From Janthinobacterium lividum (GTDB lineage Bacteria > Pseudomonadota > Gammaproteobacteria > Burkholderiales > Burkholderiaceae_D): 64,000 bases of DNA. The notes beneath the pieces are model-generated. The model saw only the letters and a list, made by a program, of their open reading frames with translations. It ran no database searches and was not told where the DNA came from. Location: NCBI RefSeq assembly GCF_023509035.1, contig NZ_CP075583.1, forward strand, positions 3,906,001 to 3,970,000, written 5' to 3'. Both the position numbers and the translations under genes were made by a program. Position 1 is the stretch's first letter. Each line of letters begins with the position of its first letter. Shown piece by piece: positions 18,900 to 28,399 of the stretch.

Positions 18900-19997
18900 A
18901 TGGACAACGATAGCCGCGCCTGCGTGCTGTACGTGGACGATGAAGAGCTCGCCTGCAAGTATTTCGAGCGCGCCGTCGGTCAGCGCTACCGCGTGCTGTC
19001 GGCGCAGAGCGTCGATGCGGCGCTGGCCCTGCTGGAAGACGAGGCCGCGCAGATCGACGTGCTCGTCACCGACTACCGCATGCCGGACCGCCTGGGCAGC
19101 GAGTTGATGCAGGAAGTGGCGCAGCGCTACCCGCACATCGTCTGCATGCTCGTCACCGCGTATGCGGACAAGGACGTGCTGCTCGAACTGATCAACGGCG
19201 GCACGCTATTCCGCCTGCTGGAAAAACCGCTCGACTTGCCCGCCATGCTAACGGCGCTGCAACTGGCCGTGCAGACGGGACGCGAGCGCGCCGCGCGCCG
19301 CCAGGGGCTCGTGGCGATGGAGGAATCGCTGGCCTTCCTCGCGCATGAATTGAACACCCCGCTGGCGGCCATCGCCAATTTTGCGCGCGGCATCGCGCGG
19401 CGCGCGCAGGCGGACGCCGCACCGCAGGCCGAGATCGGCGAAGCGGCCGCCTTGATGCACGACAATGCACGCTATTGCCTGTCTGTCCTGGCCAGCTTTA
19501 TCGACACGGTGCGCCTGGCCAGCGCCGGACCGGGCATGCAAGGGGGACGCCGCGCCGGCAGCGCGCGCCAGCTGCTGGCCGCCTTGCTCGACAGCTATCC
19601 CTTGAGCACGGCACAGCGCGCCGCCATCAGGGTCGAGCAGGGCGACGATTTCTCCATTGCCGAGTCACCCAATTGCGTCGCGCTGATTTTATCGTCCGTG
19701 CTGGCAAATGCCTTGCGTTCGGCCGGCGAGCAAACCCATCCGGCGATCGGCATCCGCATCGATGCCGGCCGCATCACGGTGCGCGACAACGGCGCCGGCA
19801 TCGCCCCCGAGATTGTCGAACAGCTGTTGATCGACCCCGTCAGTGCCAGCGGCGGCGAAGGCAAGGGCTGGGGCATGGTGTTTTGCCACCGCATGATGCA
19901 GTCCTTCGGCGGCAACCTCGATATCGCCACCGAGTTCGGCAGTTCCACCACGGTAACCCTGAATTTTCCAGTACATATAAGGAACGAGCATGATTGA
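18900..19997 (+). CDS. phcR: PhcR-like response regulator with C-terminal kinase domain
   Basis: The 365-residue protein has a receiver domain (1-125; VLYVDDEELA, phospho-acceptor D58 in VTDYRMP, K109 in LLEKPLDLP) joined to a histidine kinase half with H149 in LAFLAHELNTPLAAIANF and an HATPase domain (VRDNGAGIAPEI, GKGWGMVFCHRMM). This receiver-first hybrid layout is typical of PhcR. It should accept phosphate from PhcS and relieve repression of the global regulator PhcA in relatives; no phcA-like LysR gene lies in this window. A GGGAGG site precedes the start, which lies 1 base after the phcS stop. Confidence 0.87.
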   Translation: MDNDSRACVLYVDDEELACKYFERAVGQRYRVLSAQSVDAALALLEDEAAQIDVLVTDYRMPDRLGSELMQEVAQRYPHIVCMLVTAYADKDVLLELINGGTLFRLLEKPLDLPAMLTALQLAVQTGRERAARRQGLVAMEESLAFLAHELNTPLAAIANFARGIARRAQADAAPQAEIGEAAALMHDNARYCLSVLASFIDTVRLASAGPGMQGGRRAGSARQLLAALLDSYPLSTAQRAAIRVEQGDDFSIAESPNCVALILSSVLANALRSAGEQTHPAIGIRIDAGRITVRDNGAGIAPEIVEQLLIDPVSASGGEGKGWGMVFCHRMMQSFGGNLDIATEFGSSTTVTLNFPVHIRNEHD

Positions 19998-21003
19998 CGC
20001 CAATCTGCGTTTACCGGCTCAGCGTGAGTCGGCGCAAGGCTTGCCGACGATACTCTATGTCGATGACGAGGCCAACGCCCTCAAATACTTCCAGCGCGCG
20101 ATCGCGCCGCTGGCCGACGTACTGACGGCCACTTCGGTCGAGGAGGGCAAGCGCATCCTCGACGAGCAGGCCGACCGCATCGCCGTGCTGGTATCGGATC
20201 AGCGCATGCCCGGCGCCTACGGTAACGAGTTGCTGTCCTATGCCTGGGACCGCTATCCGCATATCGTGCGCATCCTGACCACCGCGTATTCCGAGCTGGA
20301 GCACACGGTGGAAGCCGTCAACCAGGGGCAAATCCACCGCTACATCCAGAAGCCGTGGGATATTGCGGCGCTGCGCATGGAATTGAAGCAGGCTTTGGAA
20401 CTGGCGCGGCTGCGCAATGAACACGCCCAGTTACTGCGCGAAAAGCTGATGGTGCGCCAGCGGCAAGCCGTCGCCAACCGTATCGGCACCCTGTACGCCT
20501 TGTGCGCCAGCCTGGCAGGTCCGGAGCAGCAGCTGCCCGTGGAAGCGTATTTGTCGGCGGCCCTGACGGCCGGCGTCACGCCACCCGAGCCGAACTGGCT
20601 GTTGATGGATTATGCCGACCTGGTCAGTTCGGAAGCCTTCCGCGGCACGGCCTTTGCCGCCGCCGTGCGCCAGCAGCTCGACACGCTCGAGCGCGAGCAT
20701 CCTGGGCGTGGCGTGGAACAGGTGATCGACATGCTGCTGCCCGTGTTTGGCGCGGCACTGCAGAATCAGGGCGGCACGGCGCTGTTTCTCGATGGCCGCC
20801 TGCTGACGGAATTCCTGGAAACACCGACCACCACGCCTGTCTCGTCCATCCACTCTTTCTGGCTGGCCAGCTTGCTGTGGCTGGCGCGGCGCGGCTGGTC
20901 CTTGCAGCTCAGTAAGACAGAAATGGGCTTGCAAGGCAAGGTGGTGCAGGCTGAACCGGCGCTCACGCCGGACCACCTGGCCGCCTGGATCGAGCAGTTC
21001 TGA
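19990..21003 (+). CDS. phcQ: PhcQ-like response regulator
   Basis: The 337-residue protein has a receiver domain (18-140; ILYVDDEANALKYF, phospho-acceptor D70 in VSDQRMP, lysine in YIQKPWD) followed by a helical linker and a C-terminal region without a DNA-binding motif. In Ralstonia PhcQ is the second response regulator of the system and modulates most PhcA-dependent genes. The start overlaps the phcR stop by 8 bases, consistent with one operon. A strong hairpin 14 bases after the stop ends the unit. Confidence 0.85.
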   Translation: MIDANLRLPAQRESAQGLPTILYVDDEANALKYFQRAIAPLADVLTATSVEEGKRILDEQADRIAVLVSDQRMPGAYGNELLSYAWDRYPHIVRILTTAYSELEHTVEAVNQGQIHRYIQKPWDIAALRMELKQALELARLRNEHAQLLREKLMVRQRQAVANRIGTLYALCASLAGPEQQLPVEAYLSAALTAGVTPPEPNWLLMDYADLVSSEAFRGTAFAAAVRQQLDTLEREHPGRGVEQVIDMLLPVFGAALQNQGGTALFLDGRLLTEFLETPTTTPVSSIHSFWLASLLWLARRGWSLQLSKTEMGLQGKVVQAEPALTPDHLAAWIEQF

Positions 21004-21016
21004 CGGGGCACTAACT

Positions 21017-21043
21017 GAAACAGGGCCGCGCGGGCCCTGTTTC
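21017..21043. terminator. Hairpin terminator after phcQ
   Basis: Perfect 11-base stem GAAACAGGGCC / GGCCCTGTTTC around a 5-base loop. It lies between the convergent phcQ and SRPBCC genes and has A- and T-containing flanks on either side, so it could stop transcription both ways. Confidence 0.65.
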
Positions 21044-21061
21044 TGCTTGCTGCGAGCGGGC

Positions 21062-21589
21062 TTAGCGCTCCGCAGCTGCCTTCAGGTTGTTCAAGCCTTT
21101 TTCAAAATCCTTGCCGATCATCCTGTCCATGCTGACAAACACCGTCATGACCTTGCTGACGTAAGGGCTGGGACCCGTCATGGTCCAGTTCACCTTGGTG
21201 CTGTCGCCCTCGGGCGTCATGCTAAACGTGGTGGTGTTATGGCTTTCAAACGGCTTGAGGAAGTCCAGCTTGATGACGGTGCGTTCGGGCTGGGCCGCTT
21301 CCGTGATTTCCATGCGGCCGGCGCCCACCTTGTCATTGCCTTGCCATGCATATTGCGCGCCCAGGCCATTGGTCGGCCCCGAAAACGTGCGGCGCATGGC
21401 CGGATCGAGCTTTTCCCACGGCGACCACGCGGCCCAGTAATGGAAGTCCGTGATCAGGGCGGCAATTTTCTCGGGCGGGGCCTTGATGGTGATTTCGCGC
21501 TGGACACTGAAGGTGTCGGGTTTGGTGGTGGCATAGCCGAGGATGGCGGCGACGACGACAACGATCAGCAGCAGGGTTTTTTTGATCAT
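21062..21589 (-). CDS. SRPBCC (START-like) family protein with N-terminal membrane anchor
   Basis: The 175-residue protein has a hydrophobic N-terminal helix (MIKKTLLLIVVVVAAILGYA) followed by an SRPBCC hydrophobic-ligand cavity fold (VQREITIKAPPEKIAALITD, WAAWSPWEKLDPAM). The family is often labelled polyketide cyclase. It probably binds a hydrophobic molecule on the periplasmic side. Its position just after the quorum-sensing operon, in convergent orientation, does not imply a link. Confidence 0.88.
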   Translation of the reverse strand: MIKKTLLLIVVVVAAILGYATTKPDTFSVQREITIKAPPEKIAALITDFHYWAAWSPWEKLDPAMRRTFSGPTNGLGAQYAWQGNDKVGAGRMEITEAAQPERTVIKLDFLKPFESHNTTTFSMTPEGDSTKVNWTMTGPSPYVSKVMTVFVSMDRMIGKDFEKGLNNLKAAAER

Positions 21590-21814
21590 ATGCTCTCCAA
21601 ATCTTGAATGGTCGATGCGAACAAATCAAGGCAATCTTAGCAGATATGAATGGCTGTGCGCGGGCTGTTGGTCTTTATTTGCGCCAGCTCTGCGCAGGGC
21701 CGCCTGCACACTCGTTTCCCTCCGCGCACAGCCGCGCACGCCAGGTTTGTGCAGGTTTGTGGTGAGGGCCGCCGTCCGCTAGAATGCTGGCCTGCAAAGA
21801 TTTCAGAGGGAAAT

Positions 21815-22600
21815 ATGATTCAACGTTCGATCGCCAGGCTGACCCTGGCGTGCGGCCTGCTGGCTTCCGCCTTTGCCGCGAACCTGGCGCATGCCGATGC
21901 CTGTCCCGCTCATTATGTGGATGGCCGCAAGCCGGAAATCACCAACCCCAAACTGGACGTGGCGACCAAGGAGCTGTGCTACAACGTGTTTGGCGTGATG
22001 CATTCGGGTATTACGCGTACGCCGTTGTGGTCGGCAGAACATTTGACGGCGAACAACCTGGAAGCGGCACAGGACTTGTCGCGTGAAAATTCCTTCCATG
22101 CCGAACGCAAGCTGCCCGTCGCCCAGCGCGCGGAATTGGCCGATTATGCGCGCAGCGGCTTCGACCGTGGCCACATGGCGCCCAACGGCGACATGCCGGA
22201 CCGCCAGAGCCAGCGCGACAGTTTTACCCTGGCCAACATGGTGCCGCAAGATGCGCGCAATAACCGCTATGTGTGGGCCGGCATCGAGGGCGCCGTGCGC
22301 AAGATGGCGAAGAAAGAGGGCGACCTGTACGTGATCACGGGGCCGGCTTTTATTGGAGGCAACCTGCGCAAGGTGGGAAGAGTCATTGTGCCCAGCCATC
22401 TGTACAAGGCCGTGTACAGCCCGCGTCAGCGCGCCGGCGCCGCCTACTTCATTGAAAACGTCGACACCAAGACGTATGAAGTGCTGAGCATTGCACAACT
22501 GGAAGACAGAATAGGCATCGATCTGTTACCGTCGCTGACGCGGCAGCAAAAGTTGCGCATGCTGAGTTTGCCGAAGATCAATAGCAAGTCCAGGAAATAA
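21815..22600 (+). CDS. Secreted DNA/RNA non-specific endonuclease (NucA/endonuclease G type)
   Basis: The 261-residue protein has a signal peptide (to about residue 27, ending AANLAHA) and the NUC catalytic motif DRGHMAPNGDM with His120 as the general base; a downstream NMVPQDARNN supplies the metal-binding Asn. It cleaves DNA and RNA non-specifically with Mg, probably in the periplasm or outside. The ATG at 21815 has an AGAGGGA site 6 bases upstream. It is followed after 21 bases by a small orphan gene. Confidence 0.9.
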   Translation: MIQRSIARLTLACGLLASAFAANLAHADACPAHYVDGRKPEITNPKLDVATKELCYNVFGVMHSGITRTPLWSAEHLTANNLEAAQDLSRENSFHAERKLPVAQRAELADYARSGFDRGHMAPNGDMPDRQSQRDSFTLANMVPQDARNNRYVWAGIEGAVRKMAKKEGDLYVITGPAFIGGNLRKVGRVIVPSHLYKAVYSPRQRAGAAYFIENVDTKTYEVLSIAQLEDRIGIDLLPSLTRQQKLRMLSLPKINSKSRK

Positions 22601-22621
22601 GACCGTCAAAAAGGAAATCCC

Positions 22622-22876
22622 ATGTGCGCAAAGAAATTCGTCCCATATGCCAATGAAAGCGATGTGCTGGACATTGGCAATCTGACCATCGAAAACAGGA
22701 TCGACCGCGTCAGCATCAGCGGCGACATAGACCTGACCCTGGACAAGCCGGGCCTCGTCCTGGCGAAACAGCTGCAAAAACTGCTGGCCGACGTGGTGGC
22801 GCAGCTGGAAAAGCAGGAACTGCCCGACCTGCTGCCGCCGCCCGAGGTCACGTCGGTGGCCAATCCCTTCGAATGA
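22622..22876 (+). CDS. Small hypothetical protein
   Basis: The 84-residue protein has no signal peptide. It contains a short beta-strand section (IENRIDRVSISGDIDLTLDK), then a leucine-rich helix (LVLAKQLQKLLADVVAQLEK) and a Pro-rich end. I know similar short proteins of unknown function in Oxalobacteraceae and relatives. An AAGGAAA site precedes the ATG. Cotranscription with the nuclease gene is likely. Confidence 0.75.
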   Translation: MCAKKFVPYANESDVLDIGNLTIENRIDRVSISGDIDLTLDKPGLVLAKQLQKLLADVVAQLEKQELPDLLPPPEVTSVANPFE

Positions 22877-22891
22877 AGCGGGCGGGGAGGG

Positions 22892-25228
22892 CTACTGTGC
22901 CGCTTTGGCGGCGCGATAGTAGCCTTTCCGGCTGAGCTCTTCCGGGGCATTTGCGACTTCATACGCGGTCAGGGCGATCGCGATGGCGGAATATTGCTGC
23001 GCCGAGCTGAAAGGCAGCACGTTTTCATACGTGTCGAGCACCGTGTGATGCACGCGGGGATAGTCGAAATCGCCGAGCACGGTAAATTTCGGCGTCGGCA
23101 CGCCATGCAGGCTGAAGACGGCGTCATCGCTGCCCGCCCGCGCGTTTATCGCCTTGCTGGCATCGCGCGGCACGTCCTGGATGGTCGCGGCGAAGCCGAA
23201 CACGGGATGGACGTCTTGCAGGGCCTGTTCAACCCGGCCAAACACGGGCTTCCAGGCCGAGGGAATCGCGATGCCGTCGATGGCGCCAGGCCGGCCATCG
23301 CGGTTGAGCATCATGACGATATTTTTTAATTCACCCGCATGCCGCTCGGCGAACGCGAACGCACCCTTGCGGCCGATTTCCTCCGCGCCGAAGGCGACCA
23401 GCATGATGCTGCGGCGCGGCTTCGCTTCGGATAGCGCCAGCAGGCGCATCGCTTCCAGCATGGTGGCCACGCCGCCGCCATTGTCGGCCGCGCCGGTGCC
23501 GCCATCGTAGCTGTCGAGGTGGGCGCCGATCAGTACGACTTCGTCCGGCTTTTCCGTGCCCGGAATGCGGGCCACGACATTGTGATACGTCACCGGCCCC
23601 GGATAAAACCAGTTGCGGATGTCGAACTCCAGGGTGACCGCTACACCGCGCGCCAGGCGCTGGCGGATGTCGGCGTATTGTGACGTAGCCAGCTTGATGT
23701 CGGGCAAGATCGGCAGGGTCGCCCAGGTGGCGGGCGCCGCGCTGGCAGCATACAGAGGTTCTTCGCCAGACTGGATGGTACCCAGGGCGCCGGCCTCCAT
23801 CAGCACCCGGGTGATGGCCCTGGGCTGGTGGATGGTCGTGCCATCGCGCCCGCCACCCCCGCTTTCGCCGCCCGTCAGCACCCATGTGCCCTTGAATTGC
23901 GCGGCGCGTTCCAGCGCCTCTTCCAGGGTAGCCGGTCCCAGGGTGACCAGGCCCTGCTGCACGCCACGCGTGCCAGCCGTGTAGGCGGGCGTCGCCATGC
24001 GCAGGGCTTGCTCCTGGGGCGCCAGCATCTTGCCCGACCAGGGACCGCGATTGAAGCCGACGGGTATCTGGCCCGCTTCTTCCAGTTCGGCTTGCACGCC
24101 CCATTGCTGCAATTGCATGCGCGCCCACTGCGCCGCATGCGTGTAGGCGTCGCTGCCGGCCATGCGGCCGCCGAAGCGGTTGCTCAGGATGTCGAGCCAG
24201 TCCATCGCGCGCGGTTCGCTGGTGCCCAGCGCAACAATCCGGCGCGCCGTGGCGTCGCCGGACGGCGAGGGCGCGGCCTCGATGCCGGCATTCCTGCCGG
24301 ACAGCGTGGCCAGGAAGGCGGGCAGCCTGTCTTGCCGGCGTGCCGCCAGCGCCGCGTCCAGCTTCGCTGAGCGATAGCGGCTATCCTGGCGCAGCAGGGT
24401 TTCGTAGGCGTGCAGCACGCCCTGTATGCCCGCCAGGTCGCTGGCGCTCTGCTGCCCGATCTGGTCCGGGTGTTCGATCTGGAAGGCCATCACGCTGGCC
24501 AGATACTGGAAGCGCAGCGCTTCGCGCGTGGCAGCCCTGGGAGCGATGTTCAGCCAGCCATCGAGTGCGCTTGCCTCGAGCGTGAGGTCGGGAATGTCAT
24601 CGATCCATGCGCTGAGCCAGGCGCCGTCGCGCTGTTGCAGCGCCAGCGGATCGTGCTGCGCGGCCATCTGCACCACGCGCGCGCGCTCGGCCGGGGTCGA
24701 TGGGCCGCGCGCTGCGCTGTCTGCCGTAGCCGCCGGCAGTGCGGCCGGCAGCGTCGGCGGCACATAGCGCTCCTTGAGCCGCGTGCCGTTCACAGGCTTG
24801 GGTTCGTTCTCATCGGTTTCGACCAGGCGTTCGCCGCTCAGCACCTTGCCTTTGGCTTGCAAGGTCCAGCGGATCGTTACCTCGGTGCTGATATCCTTGC
24901 CGTTGCGCCCCGTGCTGACGCGCTTGCCGCCGTGCCGGAAGACGGTACCGGCGGGGCCGACCGTCCCGTTGACCGTGCGCGGCGAGGTGAGCTGGCCCCT
25001 TTCGTCGAGCCATGCGATCGTCGCGCGCATGCCGCCTTGCTCTTCGGTAATGTCGAGGATGCCCGTGTCGATCAGGTCGACCTCGACGCCATTCGTCGTG
25101 GTCGTGCCGGTCGCCGTCTGGAATTGCCACTGTCCGACGAGGGCAGGCGTTTGCGCGTACAGGGTGGCCGGTAGCGTGGCAGCCGCGAGGATGCACGTGG
25201 CGTAAAGGTGGGGATGGAGCAGGTGCAT
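22892..25228 (-). CDS. Secreted M28 family zinc aminopeptidase with PA domain
   Basis: About 778 residues: a signal peptide ending LYAQ, an N-terminal beta-rich region (to about 140), a PA-type insert (around 400-540) and a C-terminal M28 catalytic domain. The zinc ligands are visible in GAHLDSYDGG, GAADNGGGV, AFGAEEIGRKG, NRDGRPGA and RVHHTVLDTYEN. It is a periplasmic or extracellular co-catalytic zinc exopeptidase. Three starts are possible: a GTG at 25252, ATG at 25243 and ATG at 25228. The last is chosen for its AAGGAT site 7 bases upstream. It lies downstream of the M16 peptidase gene, beyond a strong hairpin. Confidence 0.88.
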   Translation of the reverse strand: MHLLHPHLYATCILAAATLPATLYAQTPALVGQWQFQTATGTTTTNGVEVDLIDTGILDITEEQGGMRATIAWLDERGQLTSPRTVNGTVGPAGTVFRHGGKRVSTGRNGKDISTEVTIRWTLQAKGKVLSGERLVETDENEPKPVNGTRLKERYVPPTLPAALPAATADSAARGPSTPAERARVVQMAAQHDPLALQQRDGAWLSAWIDDIPDLTLEASALDGWLNIAPRAATREALRFQYLASVMAFQIEHPDQIGQQSASDLAGIQGVLHAYETLLRQDSRYRSAKLDAALAARRQDRLPAFLATLSGRNAGIEAAPSPSGDATARRIVALGTSEPRAMDWLDILSNRFGGRMAGSDAYTHAAQWARMQLQQWGVQAELEEAGQIPVGFNRGPWSGKMLAPQEQALRMATPAYTAGTRGVQQGLVTLGPATLEEALERAAQFKGTWVLTGGESGGGGRDGTTIHQPRAITRVLMEAGALGTIQSGEEPLYAASAAPATWATLPILPDIKLATSQYADIRQRLARGVAVTLEFDIRNWFYPGPVTYHNVVARIPGTEKPDEVVLIGAHLDSYDGGTGAADNGGGVATMLEAMRLLALSEAKPRRSIMLVAFGAEEIGRKGAFAFAERHAGELKNIVMMLNRDGRPGAIDGIAIPSAWKPVFGRVEQALQDVHPVFGFAATIQDVPRDASKAINARAGSDDAVFSLHGVPTPKFTVLGDFDYPRVHHTVLDTYENVLPFSSAQQYSAIAIALTAYEVANAPEELSRKGYYRAAKAAQ

Positions 25229-25359
25229 GGTTATCCTTGTCATGGTTTTCACTCGGGAAGAGTCGAAAAACAGTATGGGGATAACCAGATTGACAAGATG
25301 CTACTTTCCGACCAAGGCCGGGATTTACGGACTGAAGGCGCTTTTGGCCGCGCCAAATA

Positions 25360-25406
25360 CCAGATCAACCTCGTCCGATGCGGCTTGCCGGACGAGGTTG
25401 ATCTGG
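25360..25406 (-). terminator. Perfect 18-base inverted repeat between the M16 and M28 peptidase genes
   Basis: Arms 25360-25377 and 25389-25406 are perfectly complementary around an 11-base loop. On the minus strand the stem starts 9 bases after the M16 stop and is followed by TATTT. It is likely a terminator or an mRNA-stabilising 3' end for the M16 gene. The weak U tract leaves partial read-through into the M28 gene possible. Confidence 0.6.
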
Positions 25407-25414
25407 CAAAACGC

Positions 25415-28291
25415 TTACTTCGCGAAGGCTTGCGCTGCTGGCGTCACGGTGACGGCTGACGGTGTGATGTTCAGTTTCATCGCGCCGATGACCTTGTCTT
25501 CATCGAGCAGGGCCTGCGGCTTGTTGCCGTCGTACTTGATGGGAGAAAACGCGTCGCTGACGAGCTTTTCCTTCAGGCCGGCCGCATCCTTGGCAACGAT
25601 CACCACGGATAGGTTCTTCGCCGACAAATGCTGTTTGATGGCGCGGTTGACGTCGGACACCGTCAGTTTTGACAAGCCATCACGCATCAGCTTGGTAAAT
25701 TCCGGCGTGCCATACCATTGCGAGTCGAGCGCATAGCCCAGTTGCTGGTCTTGCGTCGACGTCATGACGAAGACGTTCTTCATCAGGTAATCGCGCGTGG
25801 TGGCGAAGTCGTCCTGCGTCAGGCCGTTGTCGATGAGCTTGCCCAATTCCGTCAGGGCCACGCGCAGGGCGAAGTGGGCGTTGTCCGGCGCCACTGGGCG
25901 GATCCAGATTTCGAACAGCTGCGCCTTGCGGCCCAGGTTCGGGTTCGGGAAGAACTGAACCATGCCGCGCGGGAAGGCTTCGATATACGCGTAATCGCCA
26001 TAGTTCATGCCGCGAATTTCACGGATGCGCTGGTACAGGTAGGAATTCGAGGCGCGGTGCTCGCCCAGCCACGTTTTCGCCAGCCACAGGGCGGGGAAGT
26101 CCGGGTGCGTGCGCGTCACGTCGAGCGGCAGGCCGAAGGAAATCGCCGTGGCGCGCGTGTTTTTCTCGAGGATTTCCACTTCCAGGCCCTGCGCCTTGCG
26201 GCCTGCGGGTTTCACCGTGGCTGGCAAGCCGGGGCCGGCCGGCAGCGTCGCCAGCGCCTGCGTCAGTGTAGCCGTCATGGCGTCGGACACATCGCCGGAA
26301 ATGCCCACCTTGACGGCGCCTTGCGCATACGCGCTCTTCCAGAACTGTTTGACATCGTCGAGAGTGATGGCGTCGATGCCGGCGACCGTGCCCAGCACCG
26401 GGTGGCCGTAAGGCGTCCCCGCATACACATTGGTTTGCAGGCGTTCCTTGGCGAATTCCTCTTCGTTATTGTCCTTCAGGTCCAGCAACAGCGCGTTGCG
26501 TTGCGTATCTTTCAGGCGGCGGAAGTCGTCTTCGCGGAAACCGGGCGAGAGCAGCAGCGGCAGGGCGATGGCGTTGAACTGGGTCCAGTTATCCTTGTGG
26601 ATGGAGCCCGTAAACGTCGTCATTTCCTTGTCCACCTGCTGGGAGAAGCTGCCGGCCAGCGGGAACAGGGCCTGGTTGACTTCGTCGATCTTGCGCTCGG
26701 ACGAGCCGCCGGACGCCACCATGGCGGCCGTCAGCGCGGCCAGGCCTTCCTTGCCTTGCGGGTCTTGCGCCGAGCCGGCCGTAAACAGCAGCTTGTAGCG
26801 GATTTGCGGCAGCGCGGACTTTTGCACCAGCACGTCGAATTTTGCGTTCGACGCGGCCGGCAGCAGGCTGGCCAGTTTCGGCGTGGTGGCGATGGCCGCC
26901 GCCATCGGCTGATACGACAGGGTCGTCACCACCAGGCCGTCGTCCGTCAGGTATTTGCGCGCGGCCGCCTGCAGGTCGGCCGGCGTGAGCGTATCGATCA
27001 GGCGGTAGTACTGGTTGATGGTGGCATACGAGCGGTCGAAATGCACAAAGGAAGCCAGGGTGCCGGCGATCTGCTCCGTGTTGTCGAGCGAGCGGATCAA
27101 ACCGTATTTTTCGGCCGACTTGGCATCCGCCAGGTCTTTTTCGCTCACTAGCGTGTCGCGCAGCTGCGCCACGGTGGCCAGGATGGCGTCGCGCACGTAG
27201 ACGGCGTCATCGATGTTTTTCACGCGCGCGCCGAGCACGGCCAACGTCGGGTCGACCCGGTCCGGCGTCATGTCGAATAACTGATCGACTTTTTGCTCGT
27301 TCTGCACCAGGCGTTTATACAGCGGCGAGGTGCGACCGAACGACAGCGACAGCAGGGTCGCCAGCGCGGCCTGGTCCTTGTCCTTCACGGAAAACGCGGG
27401 CGCGTGGAAACCCACGGCCACCCACGGCAGGGTCGGCGTGGGCCAGGCCACGTGCTTGTAGACGGGGCCGCGCGGCGCGGGTTCCACGGGCACGGCCGCT
27501 TGCTGCTTGCCGCGCTGCCAGCTACTCCAGTATTTTTCTACCAGCGCGATGGCTTGCTGCGGTTCCACATCGCCGGCGATGATGATGGTCGTGCGCTCGG
27601 GACGGTACCAGCGGTCGAAGAAGATCTTCGAATATGCGTACTGGTTCGGCATGTCTTCGATGTCCTGGATGAAACCCATCGTCGTATGCTTGTAGGTATG
27701 CGTCGTGTAGGCGCTGTCGCGCATCACTTCGAACAGTTTCGAGACGGGATTGGCGCTGTTCTTGTTGTATTCGCCCAGCACGGCCCGCGATTCCGTCTTG
27801 AACGCGTCTTCCGCGTAATCGAGGTGCTGGAAGCGGTCCGCCTCCACCTTCAGCACGGTTTCCAGGTCTTGCTTGGCAAACGTGGTGTGGTAATTGGTCA
27901 AGTCGTCGCTCGTGTACGCGTTCTGGCGCGCGCCGGCGCGGGTGATGACTTCCTGGTATTTCTCGGGCGGATAAGCCTTGGTGCCGCGGAACATCATGTG
28001 TTCGAAGAAGTGGGCGAAGCCGGACTTGCCCGGCTCGACTTCATTGCGCGAGCCTGTCTGCACGGGAATCTGCAAGGAGACCAGGTTGGGGAAGCCGGTT
28101 GGCACGATGATGATCTTTAAACCGTTGGCCAGGGTCTTTTCCGTGGCTTTGAATGGCAGCAAATCGGCCTTGCTGGCGGCAGCGCTGTGGGCGGCGGCCG
28201 GTTTGACGGGCGCGGCGGCCAGGTTCGACGCGGCCATGGCCGACAGGGCCAGGGCGAAAGCAGGTAATACATTGGGCATGATTCTTGACAC
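25415..28291 (-). CDS. Secreted M16 family metallopeptidase (insulinase/pitrilysin type)
   Basis: About 958 residues with a signal peptide and two M16 repeats. The first repeat carries the inverted zinc motif HFFEH in SGFAHFFEHMMFRGTK with downstream glutamates; the second half lacks the motif and should form the closed clam-shell partner. It degrades peptides in the periplasm. A GTG at 28291 is chosen as the start because AAGAAGGAG lies 6 bases before it; an ATG at 28279 is 12 bases downstream and lacks a site of its own. It is one of two large exopeptidases in tandem on this strand. Confidence 0.9.
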   Translation of the reverse strand: MSRIMPNVLPAFALALSAMAASNLAAAPVKPAAAHSAAASKADLLPFKATEKTLANGLKIIIVPTGFPNLVSLQIPVQTGSRNEVEPGKSGFAHFFEHMMFRGTKAYPPEKYQEVITRAGARQNAYTSDDLTNYHTTFAKQDLETVLKVEADRFQHLDYAEDAFKTESRAVLGEYNKNSANPVSKLFEVMRDSAYTTHTYKHTTMGFIQDIEDMPNQYAYSKIFFDRWYRPERTTIIIAGDVEPQQAIALVEKYWSSWQRGKQQAAVPVEPAPRGPVYKHVAWPTPTLPWVAVGFHAPAFSVKDKDQAALATLLSLSFGRTSPLYKRLVQNEQKVDQLFDMTPDRVDPTLAVLGARVKNIDDAVYVRDAILATVAQLRDTLVSEKDLADAKSAEKYGLIRSLDNTEQIAGTLASFVHFDRSYATINQYYRLIDTLTPADLQAAARKYLTDDGLVVTTLSYQPMAAAIATTPKLASLLPAASNAKFDVLVQKSALPQIRYKLLFTAGSAQDPQGKEGLAALTAAMVASGGSSERKIDEVNQALFPLAGSFSQQVDKEMTTFTGSIHKDNWTQFNAIALPLLLSPGFREDDFRRLKDTQRNALLLDLKDNNEEEFAKERLQTNVYAGTPYGHPVLGTVAGIDAITLDDVKQFWKSAYAQGAVKVGISGDVSDAMTATLTQALATLPAGPGLPATVKPAGRKAQGLEVEILEKNTRATAISFGLPLDVTRTHPDFPALWLAKTWLGEHRASNSYLYQRIREIRGMNYGDYAYIEAFPRGMVQFFPNPNLGRKAQLFEIWIRPVAPDNAHFALRVALTELGKLIDNGLTQDDFATTRDYLMKNVFVMTSTQDQQLGYALDSQWYGTPEFTKLMRDGLSKLTVSDVNRAIKQHLSAKNLSVVIVAKDAAGLKEKLVSDAFSPIKYDGNKPQALLDEDKVIGAMKLNITPSAVTVTPAAQAFAK

Positions 28292-28399
28292 GAAGGCTCC
28301 TTCTTTTTTGGAATGTGGAAAGTGCAACGCCGCAGCATAGAATATTCGTGCCGCCCTGCATAGGGGCAGGAGGCTTTCGGGCAGGTGCTGCGGGGTGGA

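Noticed and set aside
17504..18958. 484-codon minus-strand ORF over phcS
   Set aside because: Opposite-strand shadow; phcS is unambiguous on the plus strand.
25718..27151. 477-codon plus-strand ORF over the M16 gene
   Set aside because: Antisense shadow; M16 motifs lie on the minus strand.
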